From Selenomonadaceae bacterium (GTDB lineage Bacteria > Bacillota > Negativicutes > Selenomonadales > Selenomonadaceae): DNA of 7,729 bases. Shown here one piece after another: positions 6,440 to 7,729 of the stretch (position 1 is its first letter; every line of letters begins with the position of its first letter). The position numbers were made by a program, and so were the translations under genes. The stretch lies in the NCBI GenBank assembly GCA_016280345.1, contig JAEEGN010000237.1, positions 1-7,729 on the forward strand, read 5' to 3'. Under the pieces are notes generated by a model. It was given only the letters and a program-made list of their open reading frames with translations. It searched no databases and was not told the origin of the DNA.

Positions 6440-7528
6440 TCACTTCCTCACATAGCCCGTCAGGCATAGATCCTTGCCGACAAACTCCGCCGACATATCC
6501 CGCAGGCGGACTGCCTCGTTCAGGTGGGCGAATCCGTCGCCCGACACCACCGACGGGGCCTTGGCGCCGCCGACGATCCGCGGAGCGATGAAAGCGCAGA
6601 CCTTGTCGGCCAGCCCTTCCCGCAAAAAGGAAAAATGCACGTGGCCGCCGCCCTCGACGAGCAGCGAGCAGATTTCCCGTTCGCCCAGCCGCTTCAATAG
6701 GATGCCGATATCCACCCGGGTGCCGTCGCCGCAGAAAATAATTTCCGCGCCCGCCGCCCGCAGCTGCTCCAACCGTTCCTCCGACGCCCATTCGGTCACC
6801 GCGATCAACACCGGCGCCGCGTCGTCGTGCAGCAGCCGGGCCGTCAGCGGCGTCCGCGCCTGGCTGTCGAGAATCACCCGTACCGGGTTCCGCGAGCCCT
6901 CCGGCAGCCGGGCCGTGAGGCTCGGATCGTCCGCCAGCACCGTCTCGATTCCCACCAGGATCGCGTCCACCCGGTCCCGCATCTCATGACCCCGACGTCG
7001 GGCCGCCTCGCCGGTGATCCACTGGGACTCCCCTACCGCGGTGGCAATCTTCCCGTCCAGCGTCATCGCCATCTTCAGCGTCACGAAGGGCGTCCTGGTG
7101 GTAATCCACTTACAGAACGTCTCGTTCAGATGCCGGGCTTCTTTCTCCAGCACACCGGTCTCGACCTCAATCCCCGCCGCCCGGAGTTCTGCCAGCCCCC
7201 GGCCGCTCACCTGGGGATTCGGATCTTCCATCGCCACCACGACCCGGCGGACGCCCGCCTCAATCAGCGCCTTGACACAGGGCCCGGTACGCCCCTGATG
7301 GGCGCAGGGCTCCAGCGTCACGTAGAGTGTGGCGCCCCGCGCCAGCTCACCCGCCATCTTCAATGCCTGGATCTCGGCGTGGTCCTCCCCGGCCCGGCGA
7401 TGCCAGCCCTCGGCCACGATCCGCCCCTCCCGGACAAGCACCGCCCCCACCAGAGGATTCGGCGACGTCCGCCCGGCGGCGTTCTGTGCCAACCGCAGCG
7501 CTTCCCGCATATACCTTTCGTCCCGCAA
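6440..7528 (-). CDS. ribD: Bifunctional pyrimidine deaminase / reductase of riboflavin synthesis
   Basis: A 362-residue enzyme that deaminates 2,5-diamino-6-ribosylamino-pyrimidinone phosphate and then reduces the ribose with NADPH. The deaminase domain (about 1-145) has SPNPLVGAVL, the zinc ligand H50 with catalytic E52 in DHAEIQAL, and zinc cysteines C75 and C84 in PCAHQGRTGPC. The reductase domain (about 146-362) has TPFVTLKMAMTLDGKIA and SQWITGEAARRRGHEMRD, then DAILVGIETVLADDPSLTAR and a C-terminal LLVEGGG. The frame is open to 7594, but I place the start at TTG 7528. GGGGGTG lies six bases upstream and the protein then reads MRDERYMREAL, like E. coli MQDEYYM. ATG 7510 would cut the conserved YM region; GTG 7537 is another candidate. 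Extending to 7594 would run into the hairpin element next door. First gene of the operon; no FMN riboswitch or clear promoter is visible in front. Confidence 0.93.
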   Translation of the reverse strand: MRDERYMREALRLAQNAAGRTSPNPLVGAVLVREGRIVAEGWHRRAGEDHAEIQALKMAGELARGATLYVTLEPCAHQGRTGPCVKALIEAGVRRVVVAMEDPNPQVSGRGLAELRAAGIEVETGVLEKEARHLNETFCKWITTRTPFVTLKMAMTLDGKIATAVGESQWITGEAARRRGHEMRDRVDAILVGIETVLADDPSLTARLPEGSRNPVRVILDSQARTPLTARLLHDDAAPVLIAVTEWASEERLEQLRAAGAEIIFCGDGTRVDIGILLKRLGEREICSLLVEGGGHVHFSFLREGLADKVCAFIAPRIVGGAKAPSVVSGDGFAHLNEAVRLRDMSAEFVGKDLCLTGYVRK

Positions 7529-7547
7529 TCGTTTCACCCCCGAATCA

Positions 7548-7572
7548 AAACCACCCGTTAAACGGGTGGTTT
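7548..7572. repeat. Perfect 12-bp inverted repeat next to the ribD start
   Basis: AAACCACCCGTT (7548-7559) and AACGGGTGGTTT (7561-7572) are exact reverse complements separated by one A. This is far beyond chance for a random site. It lies 19 bases upstream of the likely ribD start codon and marks the edge of the hairpin-rich element. Confidence 0.9.
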
Positions 7573-7660
7573 GCTCAGGCCCTATAAGGGCCAATTACCT
7601 GTGGTAGCCCCCTAAAGGGGGCATCTAATGGTCTCGCCACCACACCATTATCCCGGGCCA

Positions 7661-7683
7661 GCCCCCTTCTCGGGGGCTTTTTT
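7661..7683 (+). terminator. Terminator-like hairpin at the end of the structured RNA
   Basis: GCCCCC (7661-7666), loop TTCTC, GGGGGC (7672-7677), then six T (7678-7683). With A7660 and T7678 the stem has seven pairs. This has the form of a rightward intrinsic terminator and would end an RNA starting at or left of 7548. Its left arm is identical to the arm at 7607-7612, so the two GCCCCC stretches could compete for the same partner. Confidence 0.6.
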
Positions 7684-7705
7684 CTTAGCCTTTTTTCCTC
7701 CGCTT

Positions 7706-7719
7706 ACCCGTAAACGGGT
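7706..7719. repeat. Second copy of the ACCCGT/ACGGGT hairpin
   Basis: ACCCGT (7706-7711), AA, ACGGGT (7714-7719) repeats the core of the inverted repeat at 7553-7567, differing by one base in the centre, about 150 bases away. Its left arm could also pair with ACGGGT 7562-7567, joining the two ends of the structured region in a long-range stem. Confidence 0.65.
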
Positions 7720-7729
7720 CTACTGGCTC

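Larger units (their letters stand above)
7548..7683 (+). ncRNA. Structured RNA candidate, possibly an IscB omega (HEARO-like) RNA
   Basis: Read on the plus strand the segment can fold as consecutive stems: 7548-7559 with 7561-7572; GGCCC 7578-7582 with GGGCC 7588-7592; GCCCCC 7607-7612 with GGGGGC 7617-7622 (TAAA loop); TAATGGT 7626-7632 with ACCATTA 7644-7650; and GCCCCC 7661-7666 with GGGGGC 7672-7677, followed by six T. The loop of the fourth stem holds ACCAC (7639-7643), complementary to GTGGT (7601-7605), which would make a pseudoknot. A compact, pseudoknotted RNA at a transposon end fits omega RNAs, where the guide is taken from DNA flanking the element; here that would be the bases just left of 7548. 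The strand is chosen because only the plus strand has a T-run after the last stem. A TnpB-type RNA read leftward, or an unrelated riboswitch, cannot be excluded. Confidence 0.5.
7545..7729 (+). mobile_element. Likely terminal part of an IS200/IS605-type element, runs off the right edge
   Basis: From about 7548 the sequence changes from coding DNA to a close series of hairpins with no ORF of protein character on either strand. It opens with a 12-bp perfect inverted repeat with a single-base centre (7548-7559, 7561-7572). A near copy of its core (ACCCGT-AA-ACGGGT) recurs at 7706-7719. Subterminal hairpins with no target-site duplication are typical of IS200/IS605 family ends, which carry tnpB or iscB. 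No transposase or nuclease gene lies inside the window; one would be expected beyond 7729. The exact left boundary is unknown and is placed by the edge of the first hairpin. It could instead be a small non-autonomous repeat. Confidence 0.45.

Noticed and set aside
7529..7594. Extension of ribD to ATG 7594
   Set aside because: The extra 22 residues would be encoded by the perfect inverted repeat and the element edge, and RibD proteins begin a few residues before the conserved YM.
7548..7729. CRISPR array
   Set aside because: The repeats are single inverted pairs with different sequences and no regular spacer units.
7529..7729. FMN riboswitch
   Set aside because: None of the conserved RFN core stretches (for example the AGGGTGAAATTCCC-like and CCGAC-like segments) can be found on the minus strand here.

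Overview
The window is GC-rich, tightly packed bacterial DNA with strong AGGAGG-type ribosome binding sites and extended -10 promoters. It has a zinc-binding (four-cysteine) L28, a fused RibBA, and a rib gene order (D-E-BA-H) like that of Bacillus. Together these suggest a high-GC Firmicute. L28 and the cyclase look most like Negativicutes proteins, but that is judged from memory, not from a search.

Left part (1-2520). A leftward gene of unknown function runs off the left edge, with its own consensus promoter. A 490-base gap without a convincing gene follows; its right half is rich in potential RNA stems. Next come a membrane-bound GGDEF diguanylate cyclase and rpmB, both rightward. rpmB has its own extended -10 promoter and ends in a hairpin with A- and T-runs on its two sides, which can stop transcription from both directions.

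Central and right part (2539-7528). Six leftward genes appear to form one operon, in transcription order ribD, ribE, ribBA, ribH, a YfcE-type phosphoesterase and hslO (Hsp33). The four rib genes supply every dedicated enzyme of riboflavin synthesis except the phosphatase. RibBA opens both branches, from GTP and from ribulose 5-phosphate. RibD deaminates and reduces the pyrimidine, RibH makes lumazine, and RibE dismutates lumazine to riboflavin. ribD and ribE both appear to start at TTG, and ribE is coupled to the end of ribD. The last two genes are not riboflavin genes and probably ride on the same transcript.

Right edge (about 7545-7729). The FMN riboswitch expected upstream of ribD is not there. 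Instead, within 20 bases of the ribD start, there is a dense series of hairpins: a 12-bp perfect inverted repeat, three GC-rich stem-loops, a possible pseudoknot, a terminator-like stem and a second copy of the ACCCGT/ACGGGT hairpin. It looks like the end of an IS200/IS605-type element carrying a structured RNA. The leading guess is an omega/HEARO RNA of an IscB-like nuclease whose gene would lie beyond the window. This is the most interesting part of the window, and its identity is inference.
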